Source: Spirochaetales bacterium UBA4629
GTDB lineage: Bacteria > Spirochaetota > Spirochaetia > Sphaerochaetales > Sphaerochaetaceae
Assembly (NCBI GenBank): GCA_002406055.1
Contig: DHMZ01000091.1
Location: forward strand, 1-20,060
Reading direction: 5' to 3'
DNA length: 20,060 nt
Positions 7,018 to 15,229 of this stretch are shown here, piece after piece. Numbering within the stretch: position 1 is the first letter of the stretch; each line of letters begins with the position of its first letter. A model generated the notes under the pieces. It had not been told where the DNA came from, did no database searches, and was given only the letters and a program-made list of their open reading frames with translations. The position numbers and the translations under genes are program-made.

Positions 7018-8049
7018 ATGCTTCTTTCTTTTTCATGCGAAAACTATAAGAGTATCATATCGACAGGTATCTCGCTTACTCTTAATCGTAAGCGTATTTC
7101 TAAGAGCGCAAGAGAGAGTTCTAATATAACAGTTTTGGAAGAAAAGGGTGTAAAGGCACTGCCTATTGCTATTGTATTTGGTGCCAATAGCAGTGGTAAG
7201 AGCACTCTTTTTGGAGCCTTAAAAACACTTCTTTTATTATTAAAGAATGGCATTGAACCATCTTTTTATACTCCGAATCTGTTTTTAGATAGAGATGAGA
7301 CTCTCTTTCGTCTCTCCTTTAGTTTTGAGAATAAAATCTATAACTATCAAATGAGTTACAATTCAGAAAGAATTATAAGAGAAGAACTATTAGAGAACTC
7401 TTTCCCTGTTTTAGACGCAAAAGATATAAAGAAGACAACTCTACCGTCGAGTATTCTTTCTTACTTAGAGAGTTTTCTATTTTTCTCATCCTTTAGTCCT
7501 TCTTGGGAAGAAGATGAAGAAAGATATATAGCGCTAAGTGGTAAAACAAGAAAAGAAGCAAGAGAACAGATAATTAGTTTGATGAAGAAGCTAGACTTTC
7601 CACTATATGACATAAAAAAAGATAGTGATGGTTGGAAGAGCGAACATAGTGATGGTGTATGGCTGAGCTTGAATGACGAAAGCGATGGAACAAGAAGGGT
7701 TCTATCTTTGCTTGCTTCATTTCTTACCTCTCTTGAAACAGGCTCTGTTTTAGTTGTTGACGAAATAGATATCTCCCTCCATCCAATTCTACTAAGAACT
7801 CTTATTTCTCTCTTTTTAGATAAACGATACAACACTAAAAATGCTCAGCTAATATGCTCATCTCATAATACAGATTTAATGGATGCGCCATATGTAACGA
7901 CTAGCGAATTATTTATATTTGAAAAGACGAAAAAGGATGGTAGCATTTGTGTTCCTGTCGAGGAGCTTACCTCATCAAAAGATAAGGGAAGAATTCGCTC
8001 TTTATATCTTTCAGGTCGCCTCTCAGGTGTTCCGTTTCCATATATTTAA
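7018..8049 (+). CDS. AAA15-type ATPase, RloA/AbiLi-like defence component
   Basis: A 343-residue SMC/ABC-like ATPase of the COG1106 (AAA15, RloA) kind. The Walker A is GANSSGKS (residues 55-62) after the typical opening FSCENYKSI. The signature-like ESDGTRRVLSLL is at 221-232, Walker B VLVVDEID at 244-251, the following LHP at 254-256, and the H-loop SSHNTDLMD at 281-289. The middle region (about 75-215) is short and helical, so the protein is smaller than many relatives. In the AbiL and RloAB systems this ATPase is paired with a RloB protein and stops phage growth, probably by sensing infection and licensing its partner's nuclease-like activity. Exactly that partner follows after two bases. 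The start ATG 7018 has GAGGTG five bases upstream. Assignment to defence rests on the pairing; single AAA15 proteins also occur in other roles. Confidence 0.85.
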   Translation: MLLSFSCENYKSIISTGISLTLNRKRISKSARESSNITVLEEKGVKALPIAIVFGANSSGKSTLFGALKTLLLLLKNGIEPSFYTPNLFLDRDETLFRLSFSFENKIYNYQMSYNSERIIREELLENSFPVLDAKDIKKTTLPSSILSYLESFLFFSSFSPSWEEDEERYIALSGKTRKEAREQIISLMKKLDFPLYDIKKDSDGWKSEHSDGVWLSLNDESDGTRRVLSLLASFLTSLETGSVLVVDEIDISLHPILLRTLISLFLDKRYNTKNAQLICSSHNTDLMDAPYVTTSELFIFEKTKKDGSICVPVEELTSSKDKGRIRSLYLSGRLSGVPFPYI

Positions 8050-8051
8050 CT

Positions 8052-8654
8052 ATGATTGAACGAAAGAAGATTATCTATGTCATATGTGAAGGTGAATCTG
8101 AGATGGCTTATCTCGGTGAGTTTAATCGCTTTCTTAGAGAAGAGGGGATTGCCTATGTCTTTTACACAATTAAAGCCACGAATGGCATGTATAACGAAGT
8201 AAAGAAAACATACTATCAAGTAAGGAAAAAGAATAAGAAAGAGAGAATTGAAATCCTTGTCGATAGAGATATCTACATAAGAGATGAAGAGGGGGTTAAG
8301 TATAGAAATAGAGAGGAGGATAATCTTCCTTTTTTCTTGTTCTCTTATTTTAATTTTGAAGATTTTCTTGTCATGCATTTAGATGAGAAGAAAGTTAAAA
8401 GATGGAATGAGGTTGCCCTTCTTTTTAATCACAATATTATCCCATTAAAAGCAAAAGAATATGTACCATTACTTAATTACTATAAGATTTGGCCTCGTGG
8501 TGTAAGATATAAAAAAGGAGAGGTTCCATTTACTCTTTCTTGGTGGCATTTGAAAAATCTAATTAAAAATGATAGAGATAACAGAATTGTTTTTCATTCA
8601 GATCTGACAAAGGTAATAGAAGAAGTTCTCTTTGAAAGTCGAGCAAAAAGCTAA
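8052..8654 (+). CDS. RloB/AbiLii-like TOPRIM-type protein
   Basis: A 200-residue protein with the RloB family plan: ICEGESEMAYLGEF at residues 11-24 (the CEGxxE acidic motif), a predicted strand then VDRD (70-73) corresponding to the TOPRIM DxD, and NFEDFLVMH (101-109), a conserved acidic/aromatic motif of the family. These acidic residues suggest a metal-dependent nuclease or TOPRIM-like fold. AbiLii in Lactococcus and RloB in restriction loci are the named relatives. The ATG at 8052 is two bases after the ATPase stop, with no separate ribosome binding site, so translation is coupled to it. No membrane segment or signal is seen, and the product should act in the cytosol with the ATPase. The target (phage DNA, host tRNA or other) cannot be inferred. 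Confidence 0.8.
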   Translation: MIERKKIIYVICEGESEMAYLGEFNRFLREEGIAYVFYTIKATNGMYNEVKKTYYQVRKKNKKERIEILVDRDIYIRDEEGVKYRNREEDNLPFFLFSYFNFEDFLVMHLDEKKVKRWNEVALLFNHNIIPLKAKEYVPLLNYYKIWPRGVRYKKGEVPFTLSWWHLKNLIKNDRDNRIVFHSDLTKVIEEVLFESRAKS

Positions 8655-8743
8655 AAAGATGATAAAAAATATTCCACATTTTTTGTTTTCTAATATACAC
8701 TACTTAAGCTGTCTTAAATTATAGATAGCTAATAAAAAAGGAG

Positions 8744-9526
8744 ATGGGGTATAGAACTGTGTTAGTTAGTGATGATGTGCAAAGGGCGAGTCTCTTAAAA
8801 AGAATATCTGCTCTAATACTAGATTTTATAATTCTTACTATTCTTTCCACATTCTTTATTTTCCTTATTTCATTTATTACCAAATATGATAGTTATAATA
8901 CACACCTCAATGAATGCTACAGTAAATACGAAAAGCAATACGGAGTAGAGTTTAGTATTTCTAGCGATGAGTATTATGGCTATAGCGAAGAAGAAAGGGC
9001 ATTATATGATGAAGCATATAATGCTTTAATTAACGATGAGGATACAATCCTTACATACCAGAAGGTAGTAAATCTATCTTTGCTATCTGTATCATTAGGT
9101 GTATTTTTCGCCTTCATAATTGCTGAATTTATTATTCCTATCTTCTTTAAGAACGGAGTAACTATAGGGAAAAAGGTCTTTTCTCTTTGCTTAATGCGTC
9201 GAGGCGGATGGCGAGTAAATAATACATCTCTTTTTATCAGAGCTATACTTGGTAAATATACAATAGAAACAATGGTCCCACTACTAATACTAATGATGGT
9301 CTTCTTCTCTTCAATTGGTATTGTGGGGCCAATAGTAATTGGTGGCATTATTCTTATTAATTTAATCTTAATTTTTGCAACAAAGGATCACTTAGCAATA
9401 CATGATCTTTTAGCAGATACAGTTGTTGTTGATTATATGTCACAGTATATATACGAAACAGAAGAAGATGTAATTGAAAGAAAAAAAGAGTTAGCTAAAG
9501 AAAAAGCGGAAAAAAGCTTATATTAA
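8744..9526 (+). CDS. RDD family membrane protein
   Basis: A 260-residue inner-membrane protein with RDD-domain features: the opening RASLLKRISALILDFIIL (residues 14-31, R20 and D27), GVTIGKKVFSL (138-148) and AIHDLLADTVVVD (218-230). Four or so hydrophobic segments are seen at about 22-46, 112-135, 176-200 and 200-212. Residues 47-108 form an acidic, Tyr-rich loop probably outside the membrane, and the last 30 residues are a charged coiled helix. RDD proteins are proposed transport or assembly factors, mostly of unknown role. The start is doubtful: AAGGAG (8738-8743) touches the ATG at 8744 with no spacer, which is unusual. An in-frame GTG at 8759 would give a 255-residue protein with a 15-base spacer. 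It lies 15 bases before the ABC ATPase gene and probably heads that operon. Confidence 0.75.
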   Translation: MGYRTVLVSDDVQRASLLKRISALILDFIILTILSTFFIFLISFITKYDSYNTHLNECYSKYEKQYGVEFSISSDEYYGYSEEERALYDEAYNALINDEDTILTYQKVVNLSLLSVSLGVFFAFIIAEFIIPIFFKNGVTIGKKVFSLCLMRRGGWRVNNTSLFIRAILGKYTIETMVPLLILMMVFFSSIGIVGPIVIGGIILINLILIFATKDHLAIHDLLADTVVVDYMSQYIYETEEDVIERKKELAKEKAEKSLY

Positions 9527-9541
9527 AGAGGTTTATAGATA

Positions 9542-10639
9542 ATGGAAGTCGTATTACAAAATCTGACAAAGATATTCCCCAGTAGGAATAAGAAGAGCGA
9601 TGAAGAGGTCGTAGCTGTTAATGATATGACATTTACCATACCAGATGGTAAGCTTGTTGGATTACTTGGTCCTTCTGGCTGTGGTAAGAGTACTACTCTC
9701 TATATGATTTGTGGCTTGCAAAAAGCAACAAGCGGTAAGATTTTCTTTGGAGAAGATGATGTAACGAAGCTTTCACCTGAAAATAGGGGAGTAGGACTTG
9801 TCTTCCAGAACTATGCTCTATACCCACATTTAACTGTAAAGCAGAATATTCTCTTTCCTCTTCAAAACTTAAAAGGCGAAGATAAGCTTAGTAAAGAAGA
9901 GATGCTTGAGAGAGCTCAGAAAGTTGCTTCTTTAGTTCAAATTGACGAGTTAATGGAACGTAAGCCTAGTGAACTTAGTGGCGGTCAGCAACAGCGTGTC
10001 GCTATTGCTCGCGCGCTTGTAAAGATGCCACGCGTTCTACTTCTTGATGAGCCATTATCTAACTTGGATGCAAGATTAAGACTTCAGACTAGAGAAGAAA
10101 TAAGAAGAATACAAAGAGAAACTAATATTACAACAGTCTTTGTTACTCATGACCAGGAAGAGGCAATGAGTATTTCAGATGAGATTGTTATCATGAAGCT
10201 TGGTGTTGTTCAGCAGATTGGAAAGCCTCAAGATGTCTACGATAATCCAGCTAATCTTTTTGTTGCTAAGTTCCTTGGAACTCCTCCTATCAATGTTTTT
10301 AACGGCATAATAAAGAATGGTGGAGTATATATCGGAGAAGACAGAATACTAGATGCAGATATTGAAGATATGGATGTATATGTTGGTATAAGACCAGAAG
10401 GTTTTATCCTTGACGATAATGGCCCATTAAGAGCCGAGCTATCTGCTATAGAGGTTATGGGAAGAGATGTCTCTATTGTTGCTAAGAACAAAGAGCTTCT
10501 TACCCCAATACTTAGAGCTATTATTCCTTCTGACAGTGGTGTAGACAGTTCTAAAAAAGATATTAGATTCTCACTTAAAAAGAATAAGGTCTTTGTCTTT
10601 AGGAAAGACGATGAAAAGAGAATCTACTTGGAGAAGTAA
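9542..10639 (+). CDS. ABC importer ATPase, MalK/UgpC type (CUT1)
   Basis: The energising subunit of a carbohydrate-type ABC importer. In 365 residues it shows Walker A GPSGCGKST (43-51), Q-loop Q89, the ABC signature LSGGQQQ (145-151), Walker B VLLLDE (165-170), D-loop SNLDA, and the switch histidine H203 in THDQEEA. A C-terminal extension from about 240 onward has the TOBE/MOP-like regulatory domain typical of MalK/UgpC (VGIRPEGF around 281-288). It would dimerise beneath the two permeases encoded next. GAGG at 9529-9532 is the ribosome binding site. Such ATPases are often shared between several importers, but here all partners are adjacent. An insert (RNKKSDEE, 15-22) between the first strands is slightly longer than usual. 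Confidence 0.93.
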   Translation: MEVVLQNLTKIFPSRNKKSDEEVVAVNDMTFTIPDGKLVGLLGPSGCGKSTTLYMICGLQKATSGKIFFGEDDVTKLSPENRGVGLVFQNYALYPHLTVKQNILFPLQNLKGEDKLSKEEMLERAQKVASLVQIDELMERKPSELSGGQQQRVAIARALVKMPRVLLLDEPLSNLDARLRLQTREEIRRIQRETNITTVFVTHDQEEAMSISDEIVIMKLGVVQQIGKPQDVYDNPANLFVAKFLGTPPINVFNGIIKNGGVYIGEDRILDADIEDMDVYVGIRPEGFILDDNGPLRAELSAIEVMGRDVSIVAKNKELLTPILRAIIPSDSGVDSSKKDIRFSLKKNKVFVFRKDDEKRIYLEK

Positions 10640-10641
10640 TT

Positions 10642-11592
10642 ATGCAGATGGTTGAAAGCGAACATAAATGGAAAGCTTGGCTATATCTTTCTCCAGCTTT
10701 AGTTCTTCTTCTTATTTTTACAGTATGGCCTATCTTTAATACGGTAAGAATGTCTTTATTAGAGAACTACTCAGGCTTAAAGGCAGCAGGGGGCGCTATA
10801 TTTAAGTTTGGAATAGGAAACTTTAAAAAGGTAATCAAATACCAAAGATTCTTGCAGTGTTTGAAAAACACAATTCTTCTTTGTATCTTCACTGTACCTA
10901 TTTCAACTATTTTAGCTCTTCTAATTGCTGTATGTCTTAATTCGATTAAGTTCTTGCAGAAGCCACTGCAGACAATATTCTTCCTTCCATATGTTACCAA
11001 CTCAATAGCAATAGGAATGGTCTTTGCTGCAATGTTTAATATTGTTGGTTCTTTCTATGGAACTGAGAATGAAATTATTGTAACAGCGGGTATCATAAAC
11101 AATATTATTGAAGCCTTTGGTGGAAAGCATGTTAACTGGATCAATACAGGATCAAGCTACATGGCTAACATGACTGTTATGATTGTCTATATAGTTTGGA
11201 ATGCACTTCCATTTAAGATTCTCATTCTTCTTGGTGGCTTACAGTCTATTAACAAACAGTACTATGATGCTGCACGTGTTGATGGAACAAGTAGAAGGCG
11301 AATCTTTACACGTATCACAGTACCTCTACTTTCTCCAATGCTTGCGTATGTCATAATTACTGGCTTCATTAGTGGCTTCAAAGAATATACATCTATTGTT
11401 GGTATATTTGGAGAAAAGATGGGACCTGCAGATGATGCTGGGCGCCTTAATACTATGGTAGGCTTCATCTATGACGCACTAAGCACCAATAATCAGGGTA
11501 GAGCTAGTGCTGCAGCTCTTATTCTCTTTGCTATCATCTTGGTTGTTACTTTATTAAATCTTCAAGTAAGCAAGAAGAGAGTTCATTATTAA
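10642..11592 (+). CDS. ABC importer permease, MalF/UgpA type
   Basis: The first membrane subunit of the CUT1-type importer, 316 residues with about six membrane segments starting at AWLYLSPALVLLLIF (12-26). The cytoplasmic EAA loop that docks onto the ATPase is YYDAARVDGTSRRRIFTRITVP (within 207-228, matching the x-x-D-A-A-x-x-DGA/T-x-x-x-x-F pattern). The start at ATG 10642 follows the ATPase stop by two bases, with GGAG at 10630-10633. An alternative ATG two codons on cannot be excluded. The periplasmic stretch 132-175 between membrane segments is moderately long. Substrate specificity cannot be read from this subunit. Confidence 0.9.
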   Translation: MQMVESEHKWKAWLYLSPALVLLLIFTVWPIFNTVRMSLLENYSGLKAAGGAIFKFGIGNFKKVIKYQRFLQCLKNTILLCIFTVPISTILALLIAVCLNSIKFLQKPLQTIFFLPYVTNSIAIGMVFAAMFNIVGSFYGTENEIIVTAGIINNIIEAFGGKHVNWINTGSSYMANMTVMIVYIVWNALPFKILILLGGLQSINKQYYDAARVDGTSRRRIFTRITVPLLSPMLAYVIITGFISGFKEYTSIVGIFGEKMGPADDAGRLNTMVGFIYDALSTNNQGRASAAALILFAIILVVTLLNLQVSKKRVHY

Positions 11593-11604
11593 GGAGGGAA
11601 GGAT

Positions 11605-12483
11605 ATGAAAGGCATGCGTGAACGTGATATGCAAAAGATGTCTACAAAACAAAAGATTGTCTTTTGCTTGGTACAATTCTTTTTGTATTTCTTTTTACTT
11701 TTTATGGCTCTAGTTGTGCTCTTCCCATTTTATTGGATGATTATTTCATCCCTTAAAACACTTGATGAGTATAGAATGAGCGTCCCAACATTCTTCCCTC
11801 GTCGTATCATGTTTAGTAACTATTCTAATGCATTTACGACAGCAAACTTGGGTCGACTCTTTATGAATACACTCTATGTAGGAGTTGTTTCAACGATACT
11901 ATCACTCATCATAACGATACTATCTGCTTTTGCTTTTGCTCGCTTAGAGTTTAAAGGAAAGAATGCACTCTTTGCAGCGCTCTTAGCAACTATGATGATC
12001 CCTGGAGAGCTATTTACCATCACTAACTATAGCACAGTAACAAAGCTTGGATGGATTAATACATATACGGTATTGATAGTTCCATTCTTAGTATCTGTAT
12101 TCTACATATACCTACTAAGACAGAACTTTATGCAAATACCAAATGAACTCTACCTAGCCGCAAAGGTGGATGGAACAAGCGATTTTAAGTATTTATGTAA
12201 AGTTATGATTCCTCTTTCTCTTCCAACTCTCATCTCAATAACAATTCTTAAGATGATGGGTGCATGGAATAGCTACATTTGGCCGCGCTTAGTTGCCAAT
12301 GATAGCGCTCATAGAATGATAACAAATGGTCTCAGAAATGCCTTCACAGAGTCTACAGGCGATGTAAACTACCCAGTTCAGATGGCAGCTGTTGCACTTG
12401 TGTCATTCCCACTATTTTTAGTCTTTGTTTTCTTACGTAAGTACATTATGAAAGGTGTATCTCGAAGCGGTATTAAAGGATAA
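11605..12483 (+). CDS. ABC importer permease, MalG/UgpE type
   Basis: The second membrane subunit of the importer, 292 residues with about six membrane segments. Its EAA loop is ELYLAAKVDGTSDFKYLCKV (181-200) followed by MIPLSLPTL. A strong ribosome binding site, AAGGAGGG at 11591-11598, fixes the start at 11605 even though three more methionines follow within twelve residues. The stop TAA at 12481-12483 is followed by the ribosome binding site of the solute-binding protein. The C-terminus (KGVSRSGIKG) has the usual short basic tail of this family, which supports completeness. Confidence 0.9.
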   Translation: MKGMRERDMQKMSTKQKIVFCLVQFFLYFFLLFMALVVLFPFYWMIISSLKTLDEYRMSVPTFFPRRIMFSNYSNAFTTANLGRLFMNTLYVGVVSTILSLIITILSAFAFARLEFKGKNALFAALLATMMIPGELFTITNYSTVTKLGWINTYTVLIVPFLVSVFYIYLLRQNFMQIPNELYLAAKVDGTSDFKYLCKVMIPLSLPTLISITILKMMGAWNSYIWPRLVANDSAHRMITNGLRNAFTESTGDVNYPVQMAAVALVSFPLFLVFVFLRKYIMKGVSRSGIKG

Positions 12484-12511
12484 ATATATAATTTTTAAAG
12501 GAGAGAAAATT

Positions 12512-13927
12512 ATGAAAAAACTAGTAGCAGTATTTTTACTTGCCACATTAGTCCTCGTTTCTGCATTCTGCGGGGGAGGAAAGGAAGAGGCTGTCAAAAA
12601 TGATGGCTTTGTTGTTCCAGAGAATGGTTATGATGGAAGTCCTGTAACAATTACTTTCTATCATACAATGGGAACTAACCTTAGTGACGTTCTTAACCTA
12701 TATATTCAGGAGTTCAATAAGCTTTATCCTAATATTACAGTTAATGCTACTCAGGTTGGTGGATATGATGATGTTAGAGATCAGATTTCTACTGAAATTA
12801 CAGTAGGTAACCAGCCAAACATTGCTTATTGTTATCCTGACCATGTTGCTCTCTATAATCTTGCTGGTGCTGTTACAGCACTCGATAGTTTAATCGATAG
12901 CAAGGTAGAAGTAACACATGCAGATGGCACAAAAGAAATTCTAGGCTTAACAGAAGACCAGAAGAATGACTTCATCGAAGGTTACTACAATGAAGGAAGA
13001 CAGTATGGAGATGGAAAGATGTATACTCTTCCATGGTCTAAGAGTACTGAAGTTCTTTATTACAACAAAACATTCTTTGATCAGCATGGCATAAAAGTTC
13101 CTACAACATGGGATGAAATGGAAGAAGTTTGTGCTCAGATTAAGGCTATTGATCCAGAGAGTATTCCACTCGGCTATGACAGTGAAGGTAACTGGTTTAT
13201 CACAATGACAGAGCAGTATGGCTCACCTTACACATCTGCAACAGAGCCTCACTACCTTTTCGATAACGATACAAACAAGGCATTTGTTAAGAAGTTCAGA
13301 GAATGGTATCAGAAGGGATATTTAACAACACAGACACTCTATGGCGCTTACACATCAGCTCTCTTTGTTGCTGAAAGTGGTACACGTAGCTATATGTCTA
13401 TCGGTTCAAGTGCAGGTGCTTCTCACCAGAGACCAACAGCAGATAGCAATGGTAACTATCCATTTGAAGTTGGAATCACAACAATTCCACAGGTTAACCC
13501 AGCTAATCCAAAGGTTATTTCTCAGGGACCAAGCGTATGTATCTTCAATAAGAGCAACCCTCAAGAAGTTATTGCATCTTGGCTCTTTGTTAAGTACTTC
13601 ACAACAAGTGTTGAATTCCAGGCTGAATTTAGTATGGCAAGTGGATATGTTCCTGTTCTTAAGAGCGTTGCTTCTAATCCTCAGTACAAGGAATTTGTTG
13701 CTAAGGCAGATGGTGGAAAGTATATAACATCTCTCTCTGCAAAGGTCTGTTTAGAGCAGGAGAAGGCTTACTATACATCTCCAGCTTTCAATGGTTCAAG
13801 TACAGCTAGAAGCCAGGTTCAGACATTACTTGCAACATGTCTTTCTTCTCAAGATAATGGCAATGTTGACAAGATGATTGATACAGCTTTCCAGACAGCA
13901 CTTGATGAGTGTGAGTATCAGAACTAA
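12512..13927 (+). CDS. Extracellular solute-binding lipoprotein (family 1, UgpB/MalE type)
   Basis: Binds the importer's substrate outside the inner membrane and delivers it to the permeases. The start is ATG 12512 behind AAAGGAGAG (12497-12505); an upstream in-frame reading from 12455 lies inside the permease gene. The 471-residue product begins with a signal peptide (KKLVAVFLLATLVLVSAF) and C20, followed by GGGKEEA. The flexible Gly-rich mature end is typical of spirochaete binding proteins, but Phe at -1 of the cysteine is unusual for a lipobox, so lipidation is likely rather than sure. The mature part shows family 1 landmarks: VTITFYHTMG, FNKLYPNITV, and LPWSKSTEVLYYNKTFFD followed by GIKVPTTWDEM. 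The pattern is nearest to UgpB-like sugar or sugar-phosphate binders. It overlaps the next gene by one base (TAATG). Confidence 0.9.
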   Translation: MKKLVAVFLLATLVLVSAFCGGGKEEAVKNDGFVVPENGYDGSPVTITFYHTMGTNLSDVLNLYIQEFNKLYPNITVNATQVGGYDDVRDQISTEITVGNQPNIAYCYPDHVALYNLAGAVTALDSLIDSKVEVTHADGTKEILGLTEDQKNDFIEGYYNEGRQYGDGKMYTLPWSKSTEVLYYNKTFFDQHGIKVPTTWDEMEEVCAQIKAIDPESIPLGYDSEGNWFITMTEQYGSPYTSATEPHYLFDNDTNKAFVKKFREWYQKGYLTTQTLYGAYTSALFVAESGTRSYMSIGSSAGASHQRPTADSNGNYPFEVGITTIPQVNPANPKVISQGPSVCIFNKSNPQEVIASWLFVKYFTTSVEFQAEFSMASGYVPVLKSVASNPQYKEFVAKADGGKYITSLSAKVCLEQEKAYYTSPAFNGSSTARSQVQTLLATCLSSQDNGNVDKMIDTAFQTALDECEYQN

Positions 13928-15219
13928 TGAAAAGAGTATTACCTTTCTTATTTATTATTCTCATTCTTGTCTCTTGCCAAAGTATGACAAAAGAGAGCCT
14001 TTCTTCTGCTCCTGAGGGAGTAGAGGAAAGCATTGATTACTCAGCAAAATTAAAACTTGATCCAAGTACATCATCAAAGAAGGTAGAGGCGACTGTTCTC
14101 TCCTATATAGATGGCGACACTACATATTTTAGCGTTCCAACATCTATTTCTCCTGATGGTGTTTTAAAGGCAAGATACATTGCTGTTAATACTCCAGAGT
14201 CAACAGGTAAGATTGAAGAGTGGGGTAAAAGTGCTAGTCAGTTTACGCACGAAAAGCTTTCTAATGCCGAGTCTATTATTATCGAAAGCGATAATGATGA
14301 ATGGAATCTAGATTCAACAGGCTCTAGAATGCTTGTTTGGATTTGGTATAGAGAGAGTTCTACAAGCGAGTACCGCAATCTTAATATTGAACTATTACAG
14401 GAAGGCTTAGCTATTGCTTATTCTTCGTCAAATAATAGATACGGTAGCTATGCTCAAGATGCGATAAGACAGGCACAAAGAGAGAAAAAGAATATCTGGT
14501 CAAACGAAAAAGATCCTAATTTCTACTATGGCGATATCATCGAGGTAACACTAAAAGAGCTCAGACTTAACGCTAAAGAGTATGAAGGAAAGAAGGTCTC
14601 ATTTGAGGCTATTGTTACTAAGTACGATGATAATAGCGTCTATACAGAGAGCTTAGATGAAGAGAGTGGTTATACCTTTGGTATATGTGTCTACTATGGC
14701 TTTAGTTTTCCAGGTGCGGGGCTAGATATACTTAGAGTAGGTAATAAAGTAAAAATAGTTGGTACTGTCCAATACTATACAAGAGGAGACAGTTACCAAA
14801 TCTCAGGAATAAAATACAGGCAAATGAAGCCAGATGATGAGGAAAATATTCGTCTTATATCAGAAGGAGAGGAGATTGCTTATACTCCAGTTTCGCTTGA
14901 TTATTTGATGAATAGTACAATTGAAATACCAAACGGAGATGAGATTGTCACTCTCCCTGCTTCAGATGCACTTCAAGCTACAACAGTAGAGGTTGATAAC
15001 CTTTATGTTGAATCTATTGAATATAGTAGCAATAGCTCTATGTCGCTACTTTGTTCATCTAATGGCAATAGTGTCCTTTTACGTGGTGAAAATCTTAAAA
15101 ATATAAGTGCCCAGTCACTCTTAAGGAAAACAATCTCAGTAAAAGGCATAGTTGATAGGTACTCTGGTTCTATCCAGATTAAGGTTTTATCTGATTCAGA
15201 TATTTCGATAGAAAAATAA
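13927..15219 (+). CDS. Surface lipoprotein with staphylococcal-nuclease-like domain and OB-fold-like C-terminus
   Basis: A 430-residue lipoprotein: signal peptide with lipobox LVSC (C17), then an SNase-like domain (about 52-195), then two probable OB-fold regions (about 203-300 and 330-428). Active-site positions are visible: D62 and D64-T65 in IDGDT, R83 in KARYIAV, T89 and E91 in NTPES, and R134 in SRMLVW. The metal-binding Asp of the staphylococcal enzyme (D40) is N88 here, a change also seen in other SNase-like proteins, so activity is probable but not certain. It would cut DNA or RNA outside the cell or in the periplasm. The start ATG 13927 overlaps the binding-protein stop by one base. 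Its place inside an ABC importer operon is unusual and suggests that its products, or something released by it, relate to the imported solute. Confidence 0.8.
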   Translation: MKRVLPFLFIILILVSCQSMTKESLSSAPEGVEESIDYSAKLKLDPSTSSKKVEATVLSYIDGDTTYFSVPTSISPDGVLKARYIAVNTPESTGKIEEWGKSASQFTHEKLSNAESIIIESDNDEWNLDSTGSRMLVWIWYRESSTSEYRNLNIELLQEGLAIAYSSSNNRYGSYAQDAIRQAQREKKNIWSNEKDPNFYYGDIIEVTLKELRLNAKEYEGKKVSFEAIVTKYDDNSVYTESLDEESGYTFGICVYYGFSFPGAGLDILRVGNKVKIVGTVQYYTRGDSYQISGIKYRQMKPDDEENIRLISEGEEIAYTPVSLDYLMNSTIEIPNGDEIVTLPASDALQATTVEVDNLYVESIEYSSNSSMSLLCSSNGNSVLLRGENLKNISAQSLLRKTISVKGIVDRYSGSIQIKVLSDSDISIEK

Positions 15220-15229
15220 GGAGAACAAA

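Noticed and set aside
8046..8378. Minus-strand frame of 110 codons opposite the RloB-like gene
   Set aside because: It is antisense to a gene with clear family motifs, and has no family resemblance or start signal of its own.
8664..8684. AAAAAAT/ATTTTTT hairpin after the RloB-like gene as terminator
   Set aside because: The stem is only A-T pairs, seven long, and the following sequence is not a clean T-run; too weak to call.
13341..13727. 128-codon + strand frame inside the solute-binding protein
   Set aside because: It is out of frame with a strong lipoprotein gene and Leu/Gln-rich in the way shifted frames of this codon usage look.
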